From an uncultured Acidimicrobiales bacterium (GTDB taxonomy: Bacteria > Actinomycetota > Acidimicrobiia > Acidimicrobiales > SZUA-35): a stretch of 64,000 bases of DNA. The DNA lies in assembly GCA_938021675.1 (NCBI GenBank), contig CALIFY010000019.1, positions 1 through 64,000 on the forward strand. The letters are read 5' to 3'. The notes below the pieces were generated by a model, which was not told where the DNA came from, did no database searches, and was given only the letters and a program-made list of their open reading frames with translations. Position numbers and translations under genes: made by a program. Of the stretch, positions 44,979 through 54,015 are shown one piece after another; the stretch's first letter is position 1; every line of letters begins with the position of its first letter.

Positions 44979-45305
44979 TCGGTGTGATAATGCCGCCTTT
45001 TTAGGGGTTTTCTCTCCCCTCATGTGGCCTGGCCCGAGTCATCGGCCGTAGCGATAGCTCAGTCTGGGCGGGGATAAGTCCAAGAACGAAGCGGTTTTGG
45101 TAGCCTAGTCTCTGGACGTAGGGGTGTTCTGCTTGCTATAAGCCGTTTTCGCCGCCGGCTAGTGACAGCGGATACTGTTGCCCGCGACACGTGGAGGCTC
45201 ACGCCCCTCGATGGCACGCACCGCAGTACCGCGTTGAGAACACCGCGTTGAGAACGAGGAGTCGTAAAACGAATGCCGGCAGAAACTCACATGGAGCAGT
45301 CACCG
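44979..45305. other. 327-base region between plsX and acpP
   Basis: Shortly after plsX, AGGGG (45003-45007) and CCCCT (45016-45020) flank a pyrimidine-rich loop, a weak terminator-like hairpin. Downstream are ACCGCGTTGAGAAC repeats (about 45230-45253) and a GAGGAG box at about 45256 that could serve an earlier acpP start at 45273. No other gene is supported. Confidence 0.45.
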
Positions 45306-45572
45306 ATGACGCGAGTCGAGATCTTCGAGCTGATTCGCGACCGGTTGGCCGACATCTTGGAAATCGAACCGGACCAGATCCGGGAGGGTGATTCCTTCGC
45401 CGACGACCTCGACGCCGATTCGCTAGCTCTCATCGAGTTGGTCGAAGCGCTCGAAGAGGAATTGGCTGAGCGCACCGTCGGGTTTCGTATCGAAGACGAA
45501 GACCTTCAGGATCTGAAGAGCGTCCGGGATGCCGTCGACTACGTGGACAATAAGGCTGGGGCCGGATCCTGA
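45306..45572 (+). CDS. acpP: Acyl carrier protein
   Basis: An 88-residue acidic protein. The phosphopantetheine site is DADSLALIEL (Ser of DSL), followed by helix VEALEEELAERT and FRIEDEDLQDLKSV. Starts considered: ATG 45306 with GGAG at nine bases (chosen, family-like MTRVEIFEL) and ATG 45273 with GAGGAG at eleven bases, which would add eleven residues. It carries growing acyl chains for fatty-acid synthase II and donates to PlsX. Its stop overlaps the rnc start. Confidence 0.94.
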   Translation: MTRVEIFELIRDRLADILEIEPDQIREGDSFADDLDADSLALIELVEALEEELAERTVGFRIEDEDLQDLKSVRDAVDYVDNKAGAGS

Positions 45573-46294
45573 GCAGTGGGAGCGAGGTCGAGGATTTCTG
45601 TGAGCGGCTAGGTCATCGTTTCAGCGACGATGAGTTGCTTACCCTCGCCCTGACGCACCGAAGTTATTGCGCCGAGAATCCGTCGACGTTATCGAACGAG
45701 CGACTGGAATTTCTCGGCGACTCGGTGCTCGGCCTCGTCGTAACCGATCACATCTATGCCTCGTACCCCGAGCTTCCCGAAGGCCAGTTGGCGAAGTTGC
45801 GGGCGTCGGTTGTCAACACCATCACGCTGGCCGAGCTCGCGATGAGCCTCGGCGTGGGCAAGCTGCTGCGGCTTGGGAAAGGCGAGGACCAATCCGGCGG
45901 CCGTGAGAAGGAGTCGATCCTGGCCGACGCGCTAGAGGCTATTCTTGGCTCGGTTTACGTCGACGGCGGATGGCCCGCTGCTCGAAAGGTCATCCTCGAC
46001 CTGACCCTGGACTCCATCATCGAAGCGGCTGAGCAGCCAGGTCGCAAGGACTACAAGACGCAACTTCAGGAACTTACCGCCCGCCTCTCTCTCGGGACAC
46101 CCGTCTACGAGATCAGCGGATCTGGTCCTGATCACGACAAGCGGTTCACCGCCATCACCATCGTCGACGGCGTTGCCCGTGGGCACGGGGCTGGTACTTC
46201 CAAAAAGCGGGCTGAGCAGGTAGCGGCCCGCTCTGCCTATGCGGCGGTACTTACCCTGCTTGGGAAGGGAGAATCCCGCAATGACCAACTTTGA
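45569..46294 (+). CDS. rnc: Ribonuclease III
   Basis: A 241-residue dsRNA endonuclease: ERLEFLGDS catalytic signature, KESILADALEAILGS with the second acidic set, and a dsRBD (DYKTQLQELTARL, KKRAEQVAARSAY). Codons for CERLGHRFSDDELL, a normal RNase III beginning, lie in frame before the first TTG (45635); between an in-frame TAA at 45551 and that TTG the only near-standard start is CTG 45569, which overlaps the acpP TGA (CTGA). CTG is therefore proposed. If wrong, the protein would start at TTG 45635 and lack helix one. Confidence 0.9.
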   Translation: MSSGSEVEDFCERLGHRFSDDELLTLALTHRSYCAENPSTLSNERLEFLGDSVLGLVVTDHIYASYPELPEGQLAKLRASVVNTITLAELAMSLGVGKLLRLGKGEDQSGGREKESILADALEAILGSVYVDGGWPAARKVILDLTLDSIIEAAEQPGRKDYKTQLQELTARLSLGTPVYEISGSGPDHDKRFTAITIVDGVARGHGAGTSKKRAEQVAARSAYAAVLTLLGKGESRNDQL

Positions 46295-47120
46295 ACTCCC
46301 CGAGGTCGAGACGCTCCGTCGCGATCTCGAGCGGGAGACAGCGACGCGAAAGATCAAATCGGCCGAGGCGGTGGTCCTCAAGTCTCTGCCCGGAGTCAAA
46401 GTCCGAAAGGACTTTGACCAGAACCTTGCCGGCGCCAAGGTTGTAGTTGCCGAGCGCCATGGATTACATCTTTTGCTTCGGCTGGACAACGACCACGTCA
46501 TCGTCATCCGGCTCGGTGAGAACGGCCGTCTCGAACGTGTGGCGTCGAAGGAAAAGCCAGCTGAAGACGTCGCCGCAATCATCCGGTTTACTCAAGGCGG
46601 CGACCTTCGATTCGCCGACAAAAAGGGATCGAGTTCGCTTCGGGTCTTCCACGAAGACGAACTTTCCAGCGCGCTGCCCGGACCGGACGAGATGGGCCTC
46701 GACCTGATGGAGAAACCCTTGTCGTGGGTTGACTTCGGACGGATGGTTACGGCCAGAAAAACGCCGCTGAAGCTATTGCTGACCGACCCATCGGTGTTTG
46801 TCGGCATCGGCGACATCTACTCGAACGAGATCCTGTTCGACGCCGGCCTACGTCACGATCGGGTGGCGACCGAGCTGTCGACCCAAGAGATCCGCCGGCT
46901 CTACCGGTCGGTCGTCGGGATCATGCACGACGCCATCAAGTACCGCGGGACGTCCCTCGCTGACCGTCCGTTCCTCGATCTCGGTGGTCAAGCGGGCGAG
47001 TTCGCCGACCACCTCGCGGTGTACGGGAAAGCCGGGGAGCTGAGTCCCCGGTCCCGTGAACCGATCCAAAAGACCAGCTTCAAGCACCAGGTCGTGTATT
47101 ACTGCAAGACGCAAGTCTGA
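46281..47120 (+). CDS. MutM/Fpg-like protein lacking the known glycosylase active site
   Basis: A 279-residue homologue of formamidopyrimidine-DNA glycosylase in the usual mutM position between rnc and smc. The fold is clear (ELPEVETLRRDL, LLLRLDNDHVIVIRLG, VGIGDIYSNEILFDAGL, YRGTSLADR). However the N-terminus is MTNFELPEVE where active enzymes have MPELPEVE, so the catalytic Pro is Phe and is preceded by extra residues. The conserved Lys of the RAKYL segment is replaced (RHGLHL), the gap-filling Met is Glu (RLGENG), the Asn of GNIY is Asp, and the C-terminal CPRC zinc finger reads SPRS with only one Cys left. It overlaps rnc by 14 bases with a GGGAG ribosome site. Glycosylase activity is unlikely. 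Confidence 0.88.
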   Translation: MTNFELPEVETLRRDLERETATRKIKSAEAVVLKSLPGVKVRKDFDQNLAGAKVVVAERHGLHLLLRLDNDHVIVIRLGENGRLERVASKEKPAEDVAAIIRFTQGGDLRFADKKGSSSLRVFHEDELSSALPGPDEMGLDLMEKPLSWVDFGRMVTARKTPLKLLLTDPSVFVGIGDIYSNEILFDAGLRHDRVATELSTQEIRRLYRSVVGIMHDAIKYRGTSLADRPFLDLGGQAGEFADHLAVYGKAGELSPRSREPIQKTSFKHQVVYYCKTQV

Positions 47121-47233
47121 TTTCAACTCGTCGATCGTAACGAACGGCGGCCGGATTCGGGGCCGTCACCAGGTGACGCGTGTCGTTAGCGGTAAGGGTT
47201 TCCGAGGTCACCGGTGCGGCTCTGGTCGGCCGG

Positions 47234-47239
47234 TAGAAT
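47234..47239 (+). promoter_or_regulatory. Candidate -10 element before smc
   Basis: TAGAAT lies 36 bases before the smc GTG in the 154-base gap after the MutM-like gene; no good -35 hexamer is seen at 17 bases. Weak call. Confidence 0.25.
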
Positions 47240-47274
47240 CGACCGCTGCGACGCGGAGTGGTGAAAGGGCACGA

Positions 47275-50200
47275 GTGTTTCTCAAAGCGCTGACGATCAA
47301 GGGCTTCAAGTCGTTCGCCGATGCGGCGAACCTGCTGCTCGAGCCCGGGATTACGGTCGTTGTCGGACCGAACGGAAGCGGCAAGTCGAACGTGGTCGAT
47401 GCCATGGCCTGGGTACTCGGTGCCCAGGCACCTACGGCGGTGCGGTCTCAGAAGATGGAGGACGTCATCTTCGCCGGCACCGCGGCCCGCAAGGCTCTCG
47501 GCCGAGCCGAGGTGTCCCTCACCATCGACAACTCCGACGGACAGCTGCCGATCGACTTTACCGAAGTAACGATCACCAGAACGCTGTTTCGGACCGGTGA
47601 ATCCGAGTACGCCATAAACGGCGTCGGTTGTCGGCTACTCGACATTCAGGAACTCCTTTCGGACTCCGGAGTCGGCCGTCAGCAGCACATCATCGTGTCT
47701 CAGGGACGGATCGACTCGGTGCTGAACGCCCGACCCGAGGATCGCAGAGCGATCATCGAAGAAGCGGCCGGTGTTCTCAAGTACCGGAAGCGTCGGGAAC
47801 GGGCCGAACGCCGCCTGGCCGCCACCGGCGAAAATTTGGCACGGCTTCAGGATCTGACCCGCGAGGTCAAAAGGCAAATCCGGCCTCTTGAAAAGCAAGC
47901 GGAAGCCGCCCGTCGTCACGGAGCGGTGCTAACCGAGTTGACCGGGCTAAAGACCCACCTGGCTGGTCGAGAACTCAAGGCGTTGACCGGTCAGCTCGAA
48001 ACCGGACGCCGGTTGCAGATCACCTATGACGAGCGCGAATCCGAACTGTCGACAGGTCTGGCCTCCCTCGACGCCCGCATTCTTGAGCGAGAGTCTGAAC
48101 TGTCGGCCCTCGGTGCCTCAGACGTTGCCGATGTGTTGAGCGCGGCAAAGAGCATGGGGGAGCGGGCCCGCGGTCAGCGAAACGTCATTTCCGAGCGGAG
48201 AGCAAGGCTGGAGGGCGAGCTTCAGGCCGCCGTCGACGATGGGTTGGTGGCGAACCTGGAAGCTGAGTCGGCTCGACTGATCGCCGAGTTGGCAGTGGCG
48301 TCGGCCGACCTCGATTCGCTAAAACCCGAGTACGCCAAGCTCGAAACTTCCGAAGCTGAGCTGGTGACAGAGCAGCTCAGCTTCGACAGCGAGTGGGGCG
48401 ACACGATCGCGTTGTCACCGACCCAGGCGGCTGAGATCCGAGCTCGGATCGAAGCGTTGGGCGTGACCTCGGAGCGAAACGAACAGGAGCTGGCACGCCT
48501 CAGTAGTCGGATCGAGGCGCTCGACGAACGAGCCTCGACCGCAACCGCGGCTCGCGATCAGTCGATCGAGTCGCTGGCCTCCAGCGAGCGGGCTGAACCC
48601 GACCTGCTGGCCCGGCTTGAACAGGCTCGGGGGGAGGCCGAACGGTCCGAAGCCGAGTTGGAGGCCGTCCTCGACGAGCAGCGTGAAGCCGAGGCGACCG
48701 CCAACAAGTGGCAGGCCAGAGCCGAAGCACTCGATCAGGCGCTAGACGAAGCCAGAACCCGCGCTGGGGCCGAAGCCTTGGCCGCCAGCGATGGTGTGCT
48801 CGGTACGCTGCTCGATCTCGTCGATATCGATGAGGGCTGGGAACAGGCGGTTGAAGCCGCGGTTGGCGATGCCCTAGCCGCCGTGGTGATCGACGGGGAC
48901 GCCAATGCCCGCGTCGCACTTGGGACGCTTGACGATCAAGGTCTGGCCGGAGCGGTGTTGACCCTTGGGCTCGATGCGGGCGAAGCCACCGAGCAACGCC
49001 CGTTCACCGAAGCCGACGACCGTGTACCCGAGTCTGGCTGCCGAGTCCGGTCGCTTGTCCGTCCTCTTCGGCCAGACGTCGGACCACTTCTCGACGTATT
49101 GATCGGCAACGCCGTCGCCCTCGACGGTACGTGGCGTCAGTTCCTCGACATCATCGTCGACAATCCCGGCCGGGTGTTCGTAACCAGACAGGGCGATCGG
49201 TTCAGCGAGCGCGGTTGGCGGCTCAGCCAAGGCGGGTCTGGTGGAGCGACCGGCGCAGCCCTCGAAGAGGCTCGGGCCATGGAGCTGGAGACCGGCGAGA
49301 TCCGCGAACAGGTCCGCCAACGGGCGTTGACCGCTCGAACTACCGCCGGGTCGGCGGCAAAGGCAATGAAAGAGATCGAGTCGGATCTGGCCGGTTGTCG
49401 ATCCGCCGGCGAGCGGGCCGCCAACGCCGTCGATCGAGCGGTCGCAGACTTGGCCAGGGTCGAAGGAGACCGGGCCGCTCTGGTAGAACAGCGTGCCGCC
49501 ATCTTCGCCAGCAAACAGGCTGATGCCAGCGAGCTGCGGAAGCTGATGGCCGAGTTGCCATCGGTCGAGAGCGAAGAGGAGGAGCACCGAAACCGCGCCG
49601 AGGCCTTGACCCGATCGAGGGCGACCCTCGAAGATCGGACCCGCAAGGTCGCCGGAATGCGGACCGATTTAGAAGTGAGAATCGGAGCTATCGAGGAGCG
49701 CCGCGATCTGCTGCGCACCCGGCAGGCCGAGACCGAGTCCCGGTTGGAACGGTTGGTGAACGAGCGACGGATCGCCGAGACCCGCCGAGTCCGTATCGAG
49801 GGGGCCATCGCCAGGGTAAACGGCCTTGATCAGCGGTTGATCACCGCCGCCTCCACTCTGGCAACCTGGGTTGAGCAGCTCCAAACCGAGCAGCGAGCGC
49901 AGTCCGAAGCGGCTCGAGAGGTATCTGACAAACTGGCCAGCGATCGTGGCGACAGAGCGGCATCGGAGAAGGAACTGGCCGAACTTCGGGAACGGCGAAG
50001 CCGATTGGAGCTTTCCGAAACCGAGCATCGGGTCAAGTTGGAAGCCTTGACCGAGGCGGTGCGGCGAGAGCTCGACACCGACCCGGAAATTGCTATGACC
50101 ACCGAGTGTCCAGAGCTGGAACCCGGGGTCATGCCCGAACACCGGGTTCGCGATCTTGAGCGAGAACTGAAGATCATGGGCGCCATCAACCCGTTGGCCC

Positions 50201-50940
50201 TTGAGGAGTTTGAGGAGCTCAAGATCCGCCATGAGTTCCTAGAAGGACAGCTCAACGATGTAAAGATCGCTCGTCGTGATCTACACAAGCTGATCCGATC
50301 GATCGACGATGAGATCGTCGGCGTGTTCTCGGCGGCGTTCGCCGATGTGTCGACCAATTTCAACCAGCTGTTTCAGACCCTGTTCCCCGGTGGGAAAGGG
50401 GCGGCCAAGCTGACCAACGGTGAGGATCTGCTGAACTGCGGGATCGAGATCGAGGCCAAACCATCGGGCAAGAACGTCAAGAAACTGTCGCTGCTTTCGG
50501 GAGGCGAACGATCGCTCGTCGCACTGGCTTTCCTGTTCGCAGTGTTTCGGAGCCGACCATCCCCGTTCTATGTTATGGACGAGGTCGAGGCAGCGCTCGA
50601 TGATATGAACCTGTCGCGATTCCTGGCGCTCCTCGAGGAGTTCCGCTCCGAAGCGCAGCTCATCGTCGTCAGCCACCAGAAGCGCACGATGGAAGCAGCG
50701 GACATCCTGTATGGGGTCACCATGAAACCGGGTGGTTCGTCGAAGGTGGTCACAGAGAAAGTCGACGAGCGAAAAGCTGGGTCCGTCCCGACGGTCGACG
50801 CCACCGGGCAGAACGACGAAAACGGCGCCGATGGCGAAGGCAGCGACAGCGACGGCGCCTCTCCTCGCCCCGACGAAGAGATCGACCTCACCGAGGAGTC
50901 AGGGCAATCGTTGGAACCAGAGGAGGCTGAAGCCGGCTGA
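47275..50940 (+). CDS. smc: Chromosome segregation protein SMC
   Basis: A 1221-residue SMC ATPase. N-terminal VFLKALTIKGFKSFAD, Walker A GPNGSGKSN (about 31-39), a coiled coil, a hinge at about residues 500-660 (GVLGTLLDLVDIDEGW, GNAVALDGTW), a second coiled coil, then signature LSGGERSLVALAFLFA and Walker B PFYVMDEVEAALDD. An acidic Asp/Glu-rich tail of about 60 residues follows the ATPase head. GTG 47275 was chosen for the canonical N-terminus; the frame is open to 47056. It forms condensin with ScpA/ScpB. Its last 42 bases overlap the convergent VWA gene. Confidence 0.95.
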   Translation: MFLKALTIKGFKSFADAANLLLEPGITVVVGPNGSGKSNVVDAMAWVLGAQAPTAVRSQKMEDVIFAGTAARKALGRAEVSLTIDNSDGQLPIDFTEVTITRTLFRTGESEYAINGVGCRLLDIQELLSDSGVGRQQHIIVSQGRIDSVLNARPEDRRAIIEEAAGVLKYRKRRERAERRLAATGENLARLQDLTREVKRQIRPLEKQAEAARRHGAVLTELTGLKTHLAGRELKALTGQLETGRRLQITYDERESELSTGLASLDARILERESELSALGASDVADVLSAAKSMGERARGQRNVISERRARLEGELQAAVDDGLVANLEAESARLIAELAVASADLDSLKPEYAKLETSEAELVTEQLSFDSEWGDTIALSPTQAAEIRARIEALGVTSERNEQELARLSSRIEALDERASTATAARDQSIESLASSERAEPDLLARLEQARGEAERSEAELEAVLDEQREAEATANKWQARAEALDQALDEARTRAGAEALAASDGVLGTLLDLVDIDEGWEQAVEAAVGDALAAVVIDGDANARVALGTLDDQGLAGAVLTLGLDAGEATEQRPFTEADDRVPESGCRVRSLVRPLRPDVGPLLDVLIGNAVALDGTWRQFLDIIVDNPGRVFVTRQGDRFSERGWRLSQGGSGGATGAALEEARAMELETGEIREQVRQRALTARTTAGSAAKAMKEIESDLAGCRSAGERAANAVDRAVADLARVEGDRAALVEQRAAIFASKQADASELRKLMAELPSVESEEEEHRNRAEALTRSRATLEDRTRKVAGMRTDLEVRIGAIEERRDLLRTRQAETESRLERLVNERRIAETRRVRIEGAIARVNGLDQRLITAASTLATWVEQLQTEQRAQSEAAREVSDKLASDRGDRAASEKELAELRERRSRLELSETEHRVKLEALTEAVRRELDTDPEIAMTTECPELEPGVMPEHRVRDLERELKIMGAINPLALEEFEELKIRHEFLEGQLNDVKIARRDLHKLIRSIDDEIVGVFSAAFADVSTNFNQLFQTLFPGGKGAAKLTNGEDLLNCGIEIEAKPSGKNVKKLSLLSGGERSLVALAFLFAVFRSRPSPFYVMDEVEAALDDMNLSRFLALLEEFRSEAQLIVVSHQKRTMEAADILYGVTMKPGGSSKVVTEKVDERKAGSVPTVDATGQNDENGADGEGSDSDGASPRPDEEIDLTEESGQSLEPEEAEAG

Positions 50941-51870
50941 GAGGGCGAGCAATACCAGGCCGGCCGCTACGAACCAATCGGTGATCTCACGGTTCACGTC
51001 TTCGAATCCGACGGCCGAACCGATATCGGAATACACCGCTTCTAGCTCTTCTAGCGACGAGGCGGTAAAGAAGGCGCCCTCGGTCTGCTCGGCGATAGTC
51101 CGCAAGTTGTCCTCGCGGACGGGAACTCTGATCGGGTCGGTCTCTACGAACGGTGTTCGGGGGTCGTCATAGACGATCGTGCCGTTCTCGGTGCCGAACG
51201 CGATGGTTGAGATTGGGATATCGGCGTCGATCGCCGCGTCGACCGCGTCGGCATCGGCCCGGCCGACCGTCGTCTCACCGTCGGAGAGCAAGACGATCCG
51301 AGCCGGAGGCGGTTCGCCGGTCGCATCGGCCGGGGCGTTCGTCAAGGCATCGAGCGAAGTGAAGATGGCCTCGCCGATGCCGGTTGACTCTGCGAGACGA
51401 AGCCCGTCGATAGCGGCCAAGGCCGGCGCCCGCTCGGTGGTCGGGGTTACCAAGACCGAGGCCGTCCCGGCAAAGGACACGATTCCCACATTTAAGGTAG
51501 GCGGCAACTCCTCGACGAAACGGCTGGCAGCGGCTTGTGCTGCGGTCAGCCGATCTGGGTCGACGTCGGTTGACTTCATCGAGAGGGAGACATCGATGGC
51601 GATGATGACGGTGGCCCGCTCCCGGGGAACGCGCACCTGTCTGGCCGGTTGAGCAAACCCAACGACCAGCGTGGCCAATGCGACGAGGAACACCGCGGCC
51701 GGGATGTGGCGGCGGAGCCCAGGCCGCTTCGGGGCCACCGAATCGAACAGGTCAGACGAGCTGAACCGGAGTGCGTAGGTGCGCCGGCGCCGCTGCAACA
51801 AGAGGTAGGTGATGGCGATCGCCGCCACCGCGAGCAGAAACCAAAGACGCCAGGTTGATAGGAACGTCAT
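50899..51870 (-). CDS. BatA-like von Willebrand factor A membrane protein
   Basis: A 323-residue protein with two N-terminal hydrophobic helices, a VWA domain carrying the MIDAS motif (IIAIDVSLSMKS, then SDGETT) and a C-terminal hydrophobic helix. ATG 51870 overlaps the DUF58 stop (ATGA). Together with MoxR and DUF58 it forms a chaperone-like complex on the outer face of the membrane; the role in actinobacteria is unclear. Its 3' end overlaps smc by 42 bases. Confidence 0.87.
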   Translation of the reverse strand: MTFLSTWRLWFLLAVAAIAITYLLLQRRRRTYALRFSSSDLFDSVAPKRPGLRRHIPAAVFLVALATLVVGFAQPARQVRVPRERATVIIAIDVSLSMKSTDVDPDRLTAAQAAASRFVEELPPTLNVGIVSFAGTASVLVTPTTERAPALAAIDGLRLAESTGIGEAIFTSLDALTNAPADATGEPPPARIVLLSDGETTVGRADADAVDAAIDADIPISTIAFGTENGTIVYDDPRTPFVETDPIRVPVREDNLRTIAEQTEGAFFTASSLEELEAVYSDIGSAVGFEDVNREITDWFVAAGLVLLALSAGFSLLWFQRLP

Positions 51871-52823
51871 CGGCGTTCTCCATGGTTGGTCGCTCCGGTC
51901 GAACCGGTTTGGCGATGTCGTCGGCCGGCGACAAACGATACGAGGTCGTCCAACCACTGCCGTTCGGTGGACAGGATGAGATGGTCGACCTTGGCCGAGC
52001 GCAGGGTGGCGGCCAGCTGGTGCTGTCGTTCCGTCGCCGCGTCCGAGTACTTTTTCCGAACGGAAGCCTTCTGGGTGGCGATCTCGCGCTCGGCACCGGT
52101 TGCCGGATCGCGGACGAGTATCACGCCGATGTTCGGTAGCTCGAACTCTCGGGGGTCGGACACTTGGATGGCCACAACATCATGGCGACGAGCCACGACG
52201 TTCAGGGTGTTCTCCCAGCCTGAGTCCACCAAGAAGTCGGAGATCACTACGACGAGACCGCGGCGGCGGGCAATCGAGCCGAGACGCCCGAGCCCGTCGG
52301 CCAGGTTGGTGACGCCACTGTTGTCGGTGCGTGGTGTCTCGGCGATCTGGTGGAGTATCCGGAGCAGATGCTGTCGTGAGCTCCGCGCCGGTACCAGTTC
52401 CGGATCGCCTCTTCCGGTGAGTACCGCACCGATCTGATTGCCGTCCCTGGCGGTCAAGAAGCCGACGGCGGCCGCCGCGGCGAGGACGAGATCTCGCTTC
52501 TCACAGTTCACGGTGCCAAAGTCGAGACGCGACGATCGGTCGACGAGCAGCCAGGTTTGCAATTCGCGTTCGGCGATCGTTTGGCGAATGTATGTCTGTT
52601 GGAGACGGGCGGTCACGTTCCAATCGATGCGTCGAACGTCGTCTCCCGGCGCATACTTCCTAGTTTCGCCTAGCTCCGATCCGTGGCCTGGAACGAGACC
52701 GCGGTGTTCGCCGTGGAGTAGGCCGTCGAGGCGGTGGGTTACGTCGAGTTCGAGCCGGCGCAGTATCTCTCGGGTTGAGCTATCGACGACGTCGAGCGGA
52801 CCGGGCGGATGTCGATCAGCCAT
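51867..52823 (-). CDS. DUF58 domain protein
   Basis: A 318-residue soluble protein with the DUF58 signature (ETRKYAPGDDVRRIDWN) and a degenerate VWA-like fold (LLVDRSSRLDFG). It overlaps both neighbours: eight bases with the MoxR gene and four with the VWA gene. It is probably the adaptor between MoxR and the VWA protein. Confidence 0.88.
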   Translation of the reverse strand: MADRHPPGPLDVVDSSTREILRRLELDVTHRLDGLLHGEHRGLVPGHGSELGETRKYAPGDDVRRIDWNVTARLQQTYIRQTIAERELQTWLLVDRSSRLDFGTVNCEKRDLVLAAAAAVGFLTARDGNQIGAVLTGRGDPELVPARSSRQHLLRILHQIAETPRTDNSGVTNLADGLGRLGSIARRRGLVVVISDFLVDSGWENTLNVVARRHDVVAIQVSDPREFELPNIGVILVRDPATGAEREIATQKASVRKKYSDAATERQHQLAATLRSAKVDHLILSTERQWLDDLVSFVAGRRHRQTGSTGATNHGERR

Positions 52824-53955
52824 CGGTGGGTGGTGCCCCTTGCGATGATGGGGCCTTAGCCCGTTCGGTTCCGACCGGCGTCACGTTGGCCGCCGGTACG
52901 GTTCCCAGAATCCGGTTGAGGATGTCGTCGGCGGTCAACCCTTTGGCCAGCGCCTCATAACTGAGGATCAGTCGATGGCGGAGCACGTCCCGAGCGACGT
53001 CGAACATGTCTTGGGGAACGACATAGGACCGGCCTCGAAGAAGGGCGAGGGCCCGTGATGCGGCCACCAACCCGAGGGTTGCCCGAGGGCTGACGCCGAA
53101 CTCGATAAGCGGGGCGAGTTCCTGCAGGCCCCGAACGCCTGGCTCTCGGGTCGCCATGACCAGATCGACCGCGTACTGCGCCACCGCGTTGTCGACATAC
53201 ACACGGTCTGTCGTTTTTTGGAGTTCCTCCAGCTCGGTCAGGCCCATCACCGTCGACGCCTCGGGGATCGACACGCCGACCCTGCGAACGATTTCCAACT
53301 CCTCGGTAGGTGACGGGTACCCGACCGTCACCTTCATGAGAAAGCGGTCTCGTTGGGCTTCTGGCAGCGTGTAAACACCCTCCGACTCGATCGGGTTTTG
53401 GGTCGCCAACACAAGGAACGGGCTCGGTAGCGAACGCGTTTCGCCACCGATCGAGACCTGCCGTTCGGCCATGACCTCCAGCAGGGCAGACTGGACTTTG
53501 GCTGGTGCTCGGTTGATCTCATCGGTCAATACCAGGTTGGCGAACACCGGGCCCCACTCGATGTCGAACCGTTCATCCGAGGCCCGCCAAATCCTGGTGC
53601 CGACCAGATCTGAAGGAAGTAGGTCGGGGGTGAACTGCAAGCGGACAAAGCTGCCCCCGATGGCCTGGGCCAGCGTGGAGACCGCCAGCGTCTTAGCCAA
53701 GCCGGGCAGTCCTTCCAGAAGTATGTGACCGCGGGCGAGCAGCGCCACCAAGAGCCGCTCGACCATGTGGTCTTGTCCGACGATGACTTTCTTGATCTCG
53801 AAGAGTACGCGTTCCAGCTCGACGGCGGCCGCCCGGTTGTCGTCGGTTGTGGTCGTGACCGCCCGAGGGTCGGCATGGTTATTTGGCGTGGCGGTTGATT
53901 CGTTTGAGCTCGGGGGCACCGAGGGCTCGGTTTCGGACGAAGCGGTCTGGTCCAT
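52816..53955 (-). CDS. MoxR-type AAA+ ATPase
   Basis: A 379-residue AAA+ ATPase. After a Ser/Thr/Pro-rich about 40-residue lead come GQDHMVERLLVALLARGHILLEGLPG (Walker A GLPGLAKT), VLTDEINRA (Walker B), FLVLATQNPIE and YTLPEAQRDRF sensor regions, and the lid domain. It drives the MoxR-DUF58-VWA operon. ATG 53955 is 60 bases from the divergent response-regulator start. Confidence 0.92.
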   Translation of the reverse strand: MDQTASSETEPSVPPSSNESTATPNNHADPRAVTTTTDDNRAAAVELERVLFEIKKVIVGQDHMVERLLVALLARGHILLEGLPGLAKTLAVSTLAQAIGGSFVRLQFTPDLLPSDLVGTRIWRASDERFDIEWGPVFANLVLTDEINRAPAKVQSALLEVMAERQVSIGGETRSLPSPFLVLATQNPIESEGVYTLPEAQRDRFLMKVTVGYPSPTEELEIVRRVGVSIPEASTVMGLTELEELQKTTDRVYVDNAVAQYAVDLVMATREPGVRGLQELAPLIEFGVSPRATLGLVAASRALALLRGRSYVVPQDMFDVARDVLRHRLILSYEALAKGLTADDILNRILGTVPAANVTPVGTERAKAPSSQGAPPTDG

Positions 53956-54015
53956 GGTCTTCCATCGTGGGTGGTGGGATCTAAAGGTGGGGCAAAGCCA
54001 ACTAGTGTTGGGCCG

